The translations under genes and the position numbers were made by a program. DNA of 64,000 bases from Bolinopsis microptera (Eukaryota; Ctenophora; Tentaculata; Lobata; Bolinopsidae). The first letter of the stretch is position 1, and each line of letters starts with the position of its first letter. Of this stretch, positions 47,167-59,463 are shown piece by piece. The DNA is taken from contig NC_087077.1 of NCBI RefSeq assembly GCF_026151205.1, forward strand, positions 2,914,001-2,978,000, read 5' to 3'. The notes below the pieces were generated by a model. It was not told the DNA's origin. It worked only from the letters and a program-made list of their open reading frames with translations, and made no database searches.

Positions 47167-47390
47167 TTTCTCCTCCTCGGCCTCCTCCTCCTCCTCCTCC
47201 TCCTCCTCCTCCTCCTCCTCCTCCTCCTCCTCCTCCTCCTCCTCCTCCTCCTCCTCCTCCTCCCCCCCTCCTCCTCCTCCTCCTCCTCCTCCTCCTCCTC
47301 CTCCTCCTCCTCCTCCTCCTCATCCTCCTCCTCCTCCTCCTCCTCTCCCTCCTCCTCCTCCTCCTCCTCCTCATCCTCCTCCTCCTCATA
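47167..47390. repeat. (CTC)n / (GAG)n trinucleotide tract, about 220 bp
   Basis: Nearly pure cct/ctc repeat with a few interruptions (ccccccct near 47262, cat near 47320 and 47370). Homopurine-homopyrimidine, so triplex-prone. The long poly-Leu/Pro/Ser and poly-Arg/Glu frames here are not genes. Confidence 0.95.
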
Positions 47391-47399
47391 GTGATAGTG

Positions 47400-47975
47400 A
47401 TACATGCAAGGTGATTTTAAAAGAATGTTGCGATTTAAAAAAATCATATCCGATTCTAAAGGGCGCTTGACAGTTGACCGTGACGTTAAGTTCCTCGTTG
47501 AAACGTCGGATTTGGGCGCACCACTTTCGGCTTTCTTATCGAAATATTATGGCCCGAGGCAAAGTGCTGCGAAGTAGCCTGCACCGGGTCAATCCGGATT
47601 AACTTAGACAAAAAAAAGTCTGATCCAGGCCCTTGGCTCTTTCACTTTGCCAAGGTCCATCCAGTCAGTGTTTCCAGTGAACACTGAACAGTACGTTAAT
47701 GGTAGCTTTTAATCAGCGGATGTTGCAAGCAGATGGTTTCCTGCTTTGTTGTGGCATACAAACCCGTTGCTAACCCTCCATAAAAACAAAGATCATTATG
47801 CAATTAGAAAAGCCATGGACATTGGACATTGGACAATGCCCTCTGTTAGAGCGTCGCCACGACCTTGAGAGAGTTGGGTTTTTAGTTTTATGTCTAGCGC
47901 ACTCTAAGATCAAGTTTAGTTGAGCAAGGCATAGTGATTTCTTGATGTGTCATACTCAATACTTCAGTAGTCAGT
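47400..47975. other. Upstream region of the LDL-A receptor gene
   Basis: No coding signal. It contains a degenerate duplicate of 46800-46870 (caaacccgttgctaac at 46815 and 47760; cattaaagc/aaagccatggac), another sign of repeat content. Confidence 0.5.
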
Positions 47976-50900
47976 ATGGTACGCAGTTTTCCTGTTGGTG
48001 TTTCGATCGTCTTTCTGATCCAGTGGCTCGATTATCCGGTAGTGCAGACGACAACCTCTCCGGCAAAATACTCTACATCATCGCCATATACAAACTCAGA
48101 TGGTAGCTATAACCGTAAGTTTATTTAAATTCCATGTTGATGTATTGTAATGCCTCTTAAAAGCTTGAGATAAATTCAAATACATTTATATCATGATATA
48201 GGTGAGCCATACTGTGAAAGTTACAATTTCAGGGTACTCGTGCACAGTCCAAGAAAATAACGGTTTTCTGAAGAATATCTGCAAAATGGGCTATAGTACA
48301 TTTTACAAATGCACCAACTCTGATGTCTTCTATAGCCACATTTCCCATCCGATGAGAGATAAGTATCATGCCGTATATTTCACAGAAAGCACTGTTGACA
48401 AAGTTTGTGATGACGACCCACATTTTTATCAAGCATGCGGACTTAAAGCCAGGGAGGTAAGAGTACAAAACAAGTTTAGTGGTACTGCATGTGGAGACCT
48501 CTTGTGTAGAAGAAAGAAGTACATAAAGAATCGGGAAGATTGGTGGTTATGGATGCCATCAATTAGAACACTTTACTGGTTAAGATCTCAAGGTAGGCTT
48601 TGTGATGAAGTTCCTGACTGTGTCAATACAAACATTGATGAAACTGATTGCGATAAAGCTAAAACTGAGATGAGTTCTTCAATAAAAAATGGTTACACTG
48701 AAGGTGATAAGTGTAACGGTAAATTAGCCATAGCAATAGGTGAGGATTACCATTTCAAATACTTTGAAGATGAAAGTGACTGCAATGGCTATAAGTATGG
48801 GCTACACTGTGGGGAAGATTATTTTCCGCCAATTGAAGTTTGTTATCGTAAGTCCAGGTGTGGCTCCAATGACATTGAGGACATCTGCACTGCGACAAAA
48901 GTAACACAAAATTCCTGCATTCACAGAAAAACTGGTAAATATGTTCCCATATTTGACATTACCCGATGTGCTGCTTTCCAATTGGATGATTCGTTTACCG
49001 GATATGAGTACATAGATTATACGAGTACATATGAGTATGAGTATATGTATGGTGAGTACATGTCTGATGGGCGCCTTAGGCGTAACGCTTTTACGCTTTA
49101 TGATGATTATGATGAAAAAGAAGGAGATCCTCCTAAACAATACTTCAGCTACTGTCAAAATTTTATGGATCAGTCGAACTGCACTGACCCTGATAGGACA
49201 GAAATGAAGTGTAAGATTGGGGGATACTTATCCACTGTATCCAAGTTAAAGATATGTGTCAGTTATCCAATTTGCGATGATGGCCTCGACACTAACTGTA
49301 TTACTTTATCGCAATTTTGCTACGTGCACAAACATAAGCTCTGTGACAACATTGATGATTGTCAAGATAGAAGTGATGAAACCCACGACCTGTGTAAGAG
49401 CACCACAGAGAAGGGTTGTCAGCGGATGACTTGGAAAGTTGGTGTCCTCCCGCTGCCACTGTCTTGGCTGCACGATGGAGTGGAGGACTGTTTGGATGGG
49501 AGTGATGAGAAGGAGGGTGGTTGACTTGCGGTGTTGGTAAGACACTCCGGTTTGTGCGAGACAACTCGTCATGTGAGAACGTGCTGCTCTGCCAGGTAGG
49601 TGATCCAGGCTATGTGGAGTTTAATCTGCTGTGTGATGGGAGGGAAACATGTGGTAATGAACAGGAAATGTGCGACGAGTCCCACGAGAAGCAGAGCCTA
49701 TCCAGGAGAGCGATGACGACAAACAGGGGCCTAAGCAAACATATCTCATACTGCATAGACGGACTATCGAGTGTCCAAAATCTTACCAATTTATGTACCA
49801 CTGATGAATTTATCTTTCCTAAGCAAGAGATCTTCGGAATTGAGGAAACGAAAGTACATTTACCCAAAACTGCCAGGAATTGCGATCATCTGTATGGAGA
49901 GGAATATGTCTACACCAGCTGCAATGGCAGATGCCTTAATTCTTCCTGCCCTCTCAAAGACATACCCAAGTATGAGTCATGTCCAGGACAGTATCCAAAC
50001 AGAGTAGGAACATTAGTCAACAATGAGTACATCACCTTCTTTAGGAAGTCCTTCTACAATTACGTCTACGTCAATGATTTCTTTGTCTGTAAAAACGATT
50101 TAAAATGTGTGGACTATGCCCAAGTTTGTGACCTGGTAGATGACTGCGGGGATGGGTCAGATGAGGCACAATGCACCAACCACTTTCAGTGTAAAGACAA
50201 CCAAACACGGCAGTACATTCCAGTAACGAAGCTATGTGATGGGAGAATCGACTGTCTAGATTTATCTGATGAATGTAATAAGGAGTGTTCTAAAGAAATA
50301 CTGAACAATGTCCATCTTAAGAGAATTTCATGGACGATAGGAGTTACTTCTGTGGCAGCAAACTCTGTTATTATAGTAAGGACCCTCATCTCCCTCAGAA
50401 AGTCCAGGACTTCTGTTGCGTTTATCAACAAATCCTTAATTCTAGCAATAAGCATGGGTGACCTAATGGTAGGGTCATATCTTCTAGCAATATCGGTTTT
50501 GGATACAGCAGTTTTTGGGAAAGACTACTGCCTAAGGCAAACAAGTTGGCTTACCAGTTTTGGATGTTCAATGCTAGGAATCTTCAGCACTTTTGGTTCC
50601 CAGGTCTCCCTTTTCTCTATGACAGGACTCAGCTTGGTTAGGCTGGTTGGGATTTGGAATTCTATGAGGATCCCAGGTGAAGTAAACTTGAAAAAGGTCC
50701 TTCAAATACTCGTTGGGATGGTGACCATCATGCTGTTTTCTGTAGTTATTGCGGTTACTCCCCTCGTCAAGAACTTTGAGGATTTCTTTGTCAATGGGCT
50801 GCATTATGATTCAAGAATGAAGCTCTTTATGGGCTTTTCAGACAAAGATAAGCACTTCAGTGTACTAGAGAAATATTATGGCAGGATGAGAAACAGAACT

Positions 50901-51523
50901 CTGACTTGGGGTCAGATCAACAAAATGGTGGATGGGATGTTTTCTCATGACCTAAAATATGAGGACTTCACCAAGACAAAGACGAAAGTGGACTTCTTTG
51001 GAAATGACGGGGTTTGCTTATTCAAATACTTTGTCAAAGAACAAGACCCCCAAAGAATGTTTGTTTGGGCAATCCTTTTTCTGAACTTTGCCTGTTTCAT
51101 TTTCATATCTGTCTCTTACGTGATAATAGCCTTTCTGTCCCATAAGTCCTCGCAAAGTGTAGCAACTGCCGGAAATGACAAACAACTGCAACAAAGAAAA
51201 CAACGGATTAATAGACGAATCTCCATGATCATAGTAACAGATTTCTGTGCTGGGCGCCCTTTATTATCACCTGCGTTCTTCACTCACTAGAGTTGGTTGA
51301 TGCTACTGACTGGTATGCACTTTTCTCTATGGTTATCCTTCCCATCAACTCTGTCATAAATCCAATCCTGTATGATGACTTCATCTCAAAGTACATTGAA
51401 AGAGCAACCTCAAAAATGTCTTCAGTAACTCAGCCTATAATATCATTACTGTGGAGGTCCATAAGCCGAAACCCTCCTGAGACTGCAGAAAATGATATTG
51501 CTATGGACGAAATAAACATCTAA
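47976..51523 (+). CDS. LDL-A-repeat G-protein-coupled receptor, three frame breaks
   Basis: Exon 1 (47976-48114) encodes a signal peptide (MVRSFPVGVSIVFLIQWLDY). A 87-bp intron follows, then one long exon 48202-51523. The ectodomain (about 750 aa) is Cys-rich with several LDL receptor class A modules; acidic calcium boxes are visible as DNIDDCQDRSDE, GVEDCLDGSDEKEGG, LVDDCGDGSDEAQC and GRIDCLDLSDEC. Seven helices follow, e.g. NKSLILAISMGDLMVGSYLL (TM2 Asp) and LPINSVINPILYDDF (TM7 NPxxY). DRY is replaced by LVRLV. Overall plan as in relaxin-receptor-like and GRL101-like receptors but without visible leucine-rich repeats. One base is missing at each of about 48229-48232, 49521 and 51246-51254, where the frame shifts but the domain continues. 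Two of the three are in or beside G runs. Confidence 0.85.
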
Positions 51524-51713
51524 ATGATGATGACGATTTTGTGGATCATTCAAGCAGAAGAAAACAGTCTCATCTTGTAAGTGGCAACTGATGTTCCAAA
51601 GCATTCTGTACGGTGTCTATTTAAGTATTTATTTTAGTATTTGTTTTTCTGAGAGCAATCAAAGCTCAGATAAATATTGTCTTAACGCTGATTCATAATG
51701 TTAGACTTAGAGG

Positions 51714-51719
51714 AATAAA
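51714..51719 (+). terminator. Poly(A) signal aataaa for the LDL-A receptor gene
   Basis: The canonical hexamer aataaa, about 190 bp after the receptor stop codon and on its strand. Confidence 0.5.
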
Positions 51720-52307
51720 CTAGAAGTTTTTGTGAGTATGTTAAGAGGGCATGAAGTTGTGGATACAACTGAGATTGAGATAGTGCATAGACACGATTCT
51801 GAGCTTAAACGTTGGAGGGAAGGGGGCGACATTTGTTATTGAGAGTTGCGCTCCATATCAGAGTTTACTGATTTATAACTGGAAGCGTCCCGATCTGCAC
51901 GGGCTTCGGAGTGGGATTGTATCGTGTTGGGTTGAGGTTGTCAGAATTTGGGTTTAGTTCGAGTTGGGGATCTTCGTTGGGGCGACCATCGTGTCTTAGC
52001 ATTAGTAGAATTATGTAGCTGTAGGAATCTTCGTATTTTAGTTATCTTATATTCATTGTAGTATTTATCTTTATGTAGTAACTAGTTTTACATGTATCAT
52101 TCTAAGATTATTATTTGTAGACGGTTATTTTTAGCTGTCGATCTTTAATAATTGATTTTCACTTCTCTTAGAAATTTATAAGTATGATGCCCCACTCGCT
52201 ATCTTTATGATATAACTTGGATCACTAGTATCAAGTTACACTGTATCAAACTGTATTATAGTAGCTTTAGTTTTCGTTGCCATTCGCGTGAGCTACGAGT
52301 AACACTA
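51720..52307. other. Non-coding stretch
   Basis: 3' flank of the LDL-A receptor gene; nothing further recognised. Confidence 0.5.
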
Positions 52308-52740
52308 CTATATAAGTATAACTAGCTCCAGGACCAGTTCGCCAGTGTAAACACCAGCTGATCTGGTGTGTACTTTATGCCACACTTCATGCCACACTGG
52401 TGTCAATGCTAGAGCCCCACTTGAAGGACCCTGCACCACTTGCCGGAGACAGTGGGCGTACATCATGTGCTTATCCTGGTGCCACACCACTATATTGGGG
52501 TGGATGTTGGGGTGGGTAGTGCTCCAGACCTCTAGACACGATGTTCACGAAGGAGACCTGGTGTCAGGAGTCAGCTAGGATAATGGCCAGGTCGTAGATA
52601 GCTGTGATGTGACTTCCTCCCATGAAGGCTCCTGTGATGATATTAGCGGGGGAGGAAACTAGGGGGGACACAGAGGAAAAACAGTAGCATCCTGGAGTGA
52701 TTAGTGAGTAGAGAACAAGGGCCTGGAGTCAATCACAAAT
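52308..52740 (-). other. Coding-like block on the minus strand, unrecognised
   Basis: After an acceptor-like ctccag the minus strand reads ALVLYSLITPGCYCFSSVSP and then ANIITGAFMGGSHITAIYDL up to a stop (near 52574), hydrophobic and plausible as membrane segments. Another frame continues at about 52500-52308 with VVWHQDKHMMYAHCLRQVVQ. Local GC content is higher than around it. This could be one or two exons of a membrane protein with a frame break, or a relic. No family recognised. Confidence 0.25.
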
Positions 52741-53187
52741 ATTTTAATTGAAATACAATATTGTGCGTAAAATTAATCTTTTTAAATTTATGCTGATATC
52801 CTTTCTCTCTCTCCCTTCCCTTGCTTTAACTTTAAGATCGTGAAGGGGACAATTTCCACCCAGCTGTCAGGCCACTTTTAAATACCCCGTAGCTTACTTT
52901 ACGGTACATTACTCATAATTTACCTTCCAGGACCATAGAGATACATACAAGCCACACCGGTTATACTTTACGTCACAGCAACTCTTCGCAAAAGTAAAGA
53001 CTAAAGCGATAAGAAGACTAAAGACTATCGAACCTAGACCCCTATAGAGTATAGACACCTATAGAAACTTACACAGATTTACAGAAGGAACAACCCGGTT
53101 AGCTTCTTCTTATATTTATACAGTATTGCCATTGGTATCTATTGTTACCTTTTATCCTTGCTAGTTAATTAGGATTTTGGGTAAATT

Positions 53188-53242
53188 GAAGTAGGATTGA
53201 AGTAGGATTGAAGTAGGATTGAAGTAGGATTGAAGTAGGATT
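53188..53242. repeat. 11-bp tandem repeat (attgaagtagg), about 5 units
   Basis: Direct repeats gaagtaggatt. Confidence 0.9.
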
Positions 53243-54021
53243 TTACGTTGGCCCCAGCTGTTTTATCAGCTGATATTTCTGGTTGAAGCACTGAACTACC
53301 AGTGACTTCAGATAACGTCAGACGTCAGATAACGACACTATATCTTTACATTAATATACGTTAATTGTATAAATATGCCAACTTTCGTCCCGCCTGTTCA
53401 CCTAATCACGTACTGATAAAATCTCGCTGTGTAAGCAACTCATTCCAATCATTTTCCATCGCTCTCTCTACTTTACAATCTTATGAGTTACGCTCTGATA
53501 AATATATACAGATAGATTTCGACCCCCACATTCGTCTGTCTGTATCACCTGTAAGTTTGGGTATTGAGGTATATGCCCATATATGGTAGTGTAGGATTAC
53601 CTTACATGGCTGGTGTGCAACCACCATATGTTTGGTGATTTCCTTGTGCAGTACTGTACATACATTTTTCTCAATTTTGTAGGGATTTCTAATTGCTAAA
53701 CACGTCTGTAATGATGTACAAGTATTAAAAAGTGTATTTGCTCGTAAATTTCTTGTGGTTGCTTGATATGTTCGTGCTTTACATTTTTCCCAGTATTTGT
53801 TACTTAATGTCGAATCAATCAAATTTATTCGTCATATTTAGACATCAATGAACTCTTAAATAATATTTGAAATCTTGCTAGTTTCTCATTTTTTGCGAGA
53901 ATTTGTACAACATTTTTATTAAATGAGTCCTAGCTAGATTTAAGAGACTTGTTTCTTAACTGTTACCATTTATTATCCAACTACTGCCAAACGTAGTCAT
54001 TTAATGATAAGTCAGGATAAC

Positions 54022-54075
54022 TGCTAATTGAAGGGTAATTGCTAATTGAAGGGTAATTGCTAATTGAAGGGTAAT
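54022..54075. repeat. 18-bp tandem repeat (taattgctaattgaaggg), 3 units
   Basis: Three direct copies in otherwise unremarkable sequence. Confidence 0.9.
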
Positions 54076-54657
54076 TACTTAGAACAATCACTCATGAGTT
54101 AACACACTAGCTTATACTGGGTCCACTTGAAATACATCATTGTGCTGTGGATGATGATGGATTATTAGCAGTAAAAAGCAGGGTTTATTTTTACATGCCA
54201 GGAATACCGTTCCTATGACTGCAAATGTTTCTTGGGCGAAATTGTATTGATCCCGTCTGTTGCGACAAAGAAAAGGCTTTTATCAGGGAAGGAATTATGA
54301 CTGCTGAGTAAGATTTTTTTTTCTTAAGATCTAGCGATAAGATCAGTAACCAGTACTTTAGATGGGCCTATTACTGTCACGTGGATTATGATCTGAGGCA
54401 CCGACCCTGATTTGCAAGTCATTAGAAATTGTGATATAGGAATAAAGGAGTGGTACTGGATTCAGCTTCAAGTTCTATAAACCCTGCGGTTATGCGCGTA
54501 AACTGCTATAATAATTACCATCAGTCGATCAAATATTACGTCCGCTCATCTATTTTTCAGTTGCTTCCTATCCCATCAAAATACTCCAGATTTTTGTTCA
54601 AACACCACCCAGTAAGCTTTGAAGGTCCCTGACGGACTATCTCGTTAAAAACCACAA

Positions 54658-54790
54658 ACAAGTGACCGCCCCAGATAAGTGACCACCCCAGATAAGTGAC
54701 CACTCCGGATAAGTGACCACTCCAAACAAGTGACCGCTCCAGATAAGTGACCACTCCAGATAAGTGACCACTCCAGATAAGTGACCAGCT
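54658..54790. repeat. 16-bp tandem repeat (agataagtgaccactc), about 8 units
   Basis: Units vary between cagataagtgaccactc and caaacaagtgaccgctc. The repetitive frames on the minus strand (HLSGVVTYLEWSLIW) come from this array. Confidence 0.92.
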
Positions 54791-57700
54791 AATCTGTCAT
54801 TACTTACAGTTGACGACACTGTTATAATCATCTGGAGTCTTATTATAGAGCACACTCTAGCGCAGGTGTTTTTTATATCGTACTGCTTTTGATATATAGC
54901 AGTATATATATATTGTGTATGTTTGATCATCACGGATCCGTTGTCTTAACCACGTTCAATTCTCCCGTGATTTCCGCCAGTCGTTAGCTGTGTGCATGTT
55001 TAAATTGATCAATTTACTGTAAATATGTAGCATACCAGGGTAATAGTTTTCTAGTGTTTAGTAGTGAGGGCTCACCAAATGTGTCCATATATCAATTTAA
55101 AATATTTTACATTCTTACAAGTCAAACATGATAAGTGGCGAACACTAACAGTTGATGATATATTTGTTCAGATATCACGTGAAGGATAAACTTAGATAGA
55201 CCCCCTGAGAGAGAGGTGGAGTGACATAATTCACGCGTTACACAGCATGCTCTATCTTTATCACTGCGTGCTCACAAATCTACCGGCCCTGTTCCCACAA
55301 CTTTATGATGAATATTAGTTATGTTTATGGTAGATTTCGGGTATATCACATTATTACTACTATTTTACTACCCATGTCGTCTCTGGTGGTCACAGCTGAC
55401 TTGTTACTTGCCCGTGAAATGTTGCAATCACTGATTGTTCTGGAGGGAACTAATATACCCTGTTTATTTCGTGGAGGGTTACACCCGCTATATTTGTTTG
55501 GATAGGGTTGTTCATCACAATACCCCGGTGATTGATTGAACGGAGATTGCTTGGTGGAAATATACGTTATTATCAACCGAGTTGTGCATGCCTTTTAACA
55601 GGTCAGGTATGTGTAATTGCCCCTACACACGCGTACAGTTTGCGCTTTTTTTGTTCGTTGCAAAATTTAAATTTTAAATTTCGCTAAGTTTACAATTACA
55701 GGATCACGGAAGTCTTAATTTGCTTTGACTCGCGAATAATATAATAAAGTTATAATCTCTTAATCTAATCATGCTACTCACAGCATGCTCTTTATAACCG
55801 TATACTATGTTAATATTATTTAAATCCTGTTGTTCTGATACTTCAATTTCATATTAATGATTAAATAACGCACGTGCGTGGCCATTGTGCGCGCACCATG
55901 GCCATGAAGCGGCTTTTTTAACCGTTAACCCCGGACTTCCTCCTTTAAACAGCATTATCCCAGGTTTCTCGCGACACTCTGATATCACCCTTCTTTAATC
56001 GCCGTTTAACTCTGTCACACTATCAAATTTCCCTGTTCATCGTGTGTCTTCTGTGCAATTAGTGAAGTGATTAGCGCACTTTTGTGCTAATCTGGATGAG
56101 ATTACTCTATATTTGCAGATCTGACGGTTTGTTCGAGCTATACCGTATGACGAAAATACTGTTTCCATTTCCTTCTTTTGCCAAGCGCGTACATTATTTC
56201 CACAATCTTTTATCCACGATTGAAAGCTATTTTGAGTACAAGCCTTGTGTTCTACCAGCAAATATATGACCTTCTGATATTAACAACAGGCCAATGGCCT
56301 GCTAACATACACACACACACATACATACAAACAGACGCACACTCTGACTCACTTACTGTTTTGTATTTGTCGGAACTACCCTTTATGCTCGCCAGATACA
56401 GATGAGATGAGAGACAGGGTGGCTATGACTTACTTACTACTACCTACCATATCCCTCGTTACTAATTATGACTCTTCCTCTAACTACTGGACTGTTAACA
56501 ATCACAGTCTCCGTCTCTCTATCCTTTAGTCCTCCTGATCTATTGCGCCTCATATCCTCCCATTAATATATTAATCAAATCCTTGTTAAACATTTACCGC
56601 GGCTGCCCCCTCAGAACCCCCTCGTCCCCTCGTCCCCCTCTCCCCATCTCTCCATCTTAGTACATTTAATAACGCTTAACAATGACCTTACCCAGGGTAC
56701 AAAGCATATATTGCCAGTAATTGTTCATTATAACGTGGTGCGGACTACTCCTTTTCCCTGTTGCGAGGGGTTTGCTGAAGGGTCATTGTGCTGATGATGG
56801 TGGGGTTGCGGTGCACTCTGTTGACACCCTTCAATCCCAGCCGTCCGTATCTCATGCTATTCCCAGAGACACTATTAAGGTATTTAGGTGCAGTTAAGAA
56901 TCAAAGCCCTGCAACCTTTTTTAATCTTAATTGGAAAATGACTTATAGAATATGAGGCAGATTATCCTGTGAGGCTGATATATCCTGATACATATAATTA
57001 TATATACATAATGTATATACTATATAAATCATCATCCTGATATGCTGATCATCATCCTGATATGCTAATCCCTCGCTAATCCCTCACTAATCATCAGCAT
57101 GCTCCCTCTCAGACATTATAATTGGAATTATTACCCAACTGCTTGGCCAGTCCTACCAATAACGCGATTTATTTAGATTAACAACAGCTCCTTTATAAAT
57201 CTTTTAAATTGGAGACTATCGAACTAGACCTCTGACACGCGCCTATCAAATGTATCAATCTTTTAAAACTGGCCGTCATTTTGACGATTGGGTATTTTAA
57301 AACGAGTCAGCCTTGCTTGCAATAAATAATAATACCATCATTGATTGTTCTATCCCATCTTCTTATATTCCGGAATAAATTTTACCTGAACCACCCCTTG
57401 TAGCGTGATAACGGCGACCCAAAGTTTTAGTAACTTCGCCCAACTTGTCATTACATGTTAATTTTAGGAAACTTCACCACTGACTTGAGTAAAAATGTCA
57501 ATTTTGGCTCCAATATCTCTCATATCTATCATCTGAAATGTTACTAAGTTTGTCATTCATCTATAGCAGTCGGTTTAGATCAAATATAACTCTGTGGTCT
57601 GTCGTCAAGTTTTCAGAGATGTTATGATAATCGCTCTGTTAATTTCAACTTTGTGAATTAACTTGCTAATTCAGCCAGCATTAAAGCGTCACTGATGTTA

Positions 57701-59399
57701 TAAGTCCGTCCCGGAAATGGGCTCCAGTTAGAGCCAATATTGCTAACTCAATTAGAGGTCGTCTGTTTAACTTTTTCTCTTAGTCACGTAGTGTTATTGG
57801 TTGTTACTGGACGCAATAGGAGTCAGAATATCTGTCTGTTCAACTCCAGATGTACAAGACACTTATCAAGTTTAGTTTAATGCTTGCGTCGACTTAAAGC
57901 CTTCTGTAGTCTGTACTTTTAGTGTTTGCTATATGCTGCGATGATAGAACATAGACACTAGACAGTGTAAGGTAGTGTTAATTATATCTCTGATGCTTGT
58001 TCTGTTGAATGTTTTATCTTTATCGATTATTTTGATAATTTTAAGGAAAACCATACTCATTGAACATTACTCGTGAAGTTGACTGAGAGCAATTAGGTGC
58101 TAAAAATGAGGACACAAATATTCTAATTTTCAAACTATAATGTTGAACTGCAGCGATTAACACAAAACTATATCTTCCCCTAACCTGAAACCTTGACACA
58201 CCCAACCATAAACAGCAGAATACAATGCCGTCAATATATCTTATAATGATATTGTCAGCACATGTCAGTCTAATAGTGTAATGACTGGCGGGACTGACGG
58301 CCGGACGGCACTGCTGTATATCAGTGGTTTAATTATTATCCTCTGGAGCATGAACCTGCAAAGAAGTACAGTGGTGTATCCTTTAATTATTATAAGTGTG
58401 ACCGGGTTATTGCTAAGGGTATCTTCATATAACACTGCACAGATTTTGGGCGTTGTATTTTCACTTTTCAGCCGATCCAATTATCTTAATTTCGATAGAG
58501 GTGGGCCCTGGCATGTCTTGCTTGTGCTTAACTAATCACTACTTAGTCTACACATCACTAATAACCACAGATGTTGTCCTGAACCAGTATAATTGAACAC
58601 GTGCGTGTACTGCTTGCTGAATCTCAAGTATAGTTCAGGTTGTAGTCCCTCCCGGACCTGCAAGAACCTGCCACCAGATTAATAATCACGTGCGTGTTAT
58701 ACCACTCCTCTCAAAATATGCATGATTGACAACTACATGAGACATTTATCACATTCACGGATGCTTCATGATTGTTCTGAGTATACAGAGTTGGAGGTTT
58801 AATACGTGAATTTGTCACACTTTTGAGTGCTTCCAGTCATTTATTGGTCTGCTGATTTTCTTCAGCATATGCAGTATGCACATGTCAGCTGTACTTGTTA
58901 AGCTCTGTTTGGAGCTAGGTACACAGTTAAAGTAGGCACAAGCGTTAGAGTCGATCCTCCGTCAGTCTTTTTCAAGAATTTTGACGGTTGAAAGTTCTAT
59001 TCAGCTGTTATTTTAATATTTCAGGTTCTATTTCAGGTGTTATTCTCGTGATATTTTAATATTGCAGGTGCTATTTCAGGTTCTATTCAGGTGTTATTTT
59101 AATTCTTTACATATTAGCTTTCAACAACTTCCAGCCTCGTTACTAACAATAATAAGCTACCATTGTTGTATCTCACACACACATACACTCATGACAAAAT
59201 TATCCGAAATTAGCATACATTGTAAGCCAATTGTTACTGACCAATCTATAAGCATTCTCCACTCCGCTTCAGTTGTCCTGCATTCCCAGGGTTACATTAC
59301 ATGGTTAGTTGGTTACGGTTTTTATGCTGTTTCAGTTCATTACTCGGCGGCCGACCAACTCTTGTTGGTCTTCTATTAGTGGTTCCCTCAGTGGTTTTA

Positions 59400-59432
59400 T
59401 TTCCTCTCTCCCTCTCTCTCCCTCTCTCTCTC

Positions 59433-59463
<31 letters not shown>
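59400..59463. repeat. (TC)n microsatellite
   Basis: About 60 bp of ctctctccctctctctc with few interruptions. Confidence 0.95.

Noticed and set aside
47043-47447. Long poly-Glu/Arg, poly-Leu, poly-Ser and poly-Pro frames on both strands
   Set aside because: They are translations of the CTC trinucleotide tract; no conserved sequence flanks them.
54557-54933. Frames with HLSGVVTYLEWS repeats
   Set aside because: They are translations of the 16-bp tandem repeat; no start context or conserved flank.
58281-58535. 84-aa plus-strand frame with hydrophobic stretches
   Set aside because: Isolated, with no family resemblance, no splice partners and an overlapping antisense frame of similar length; probably chance.
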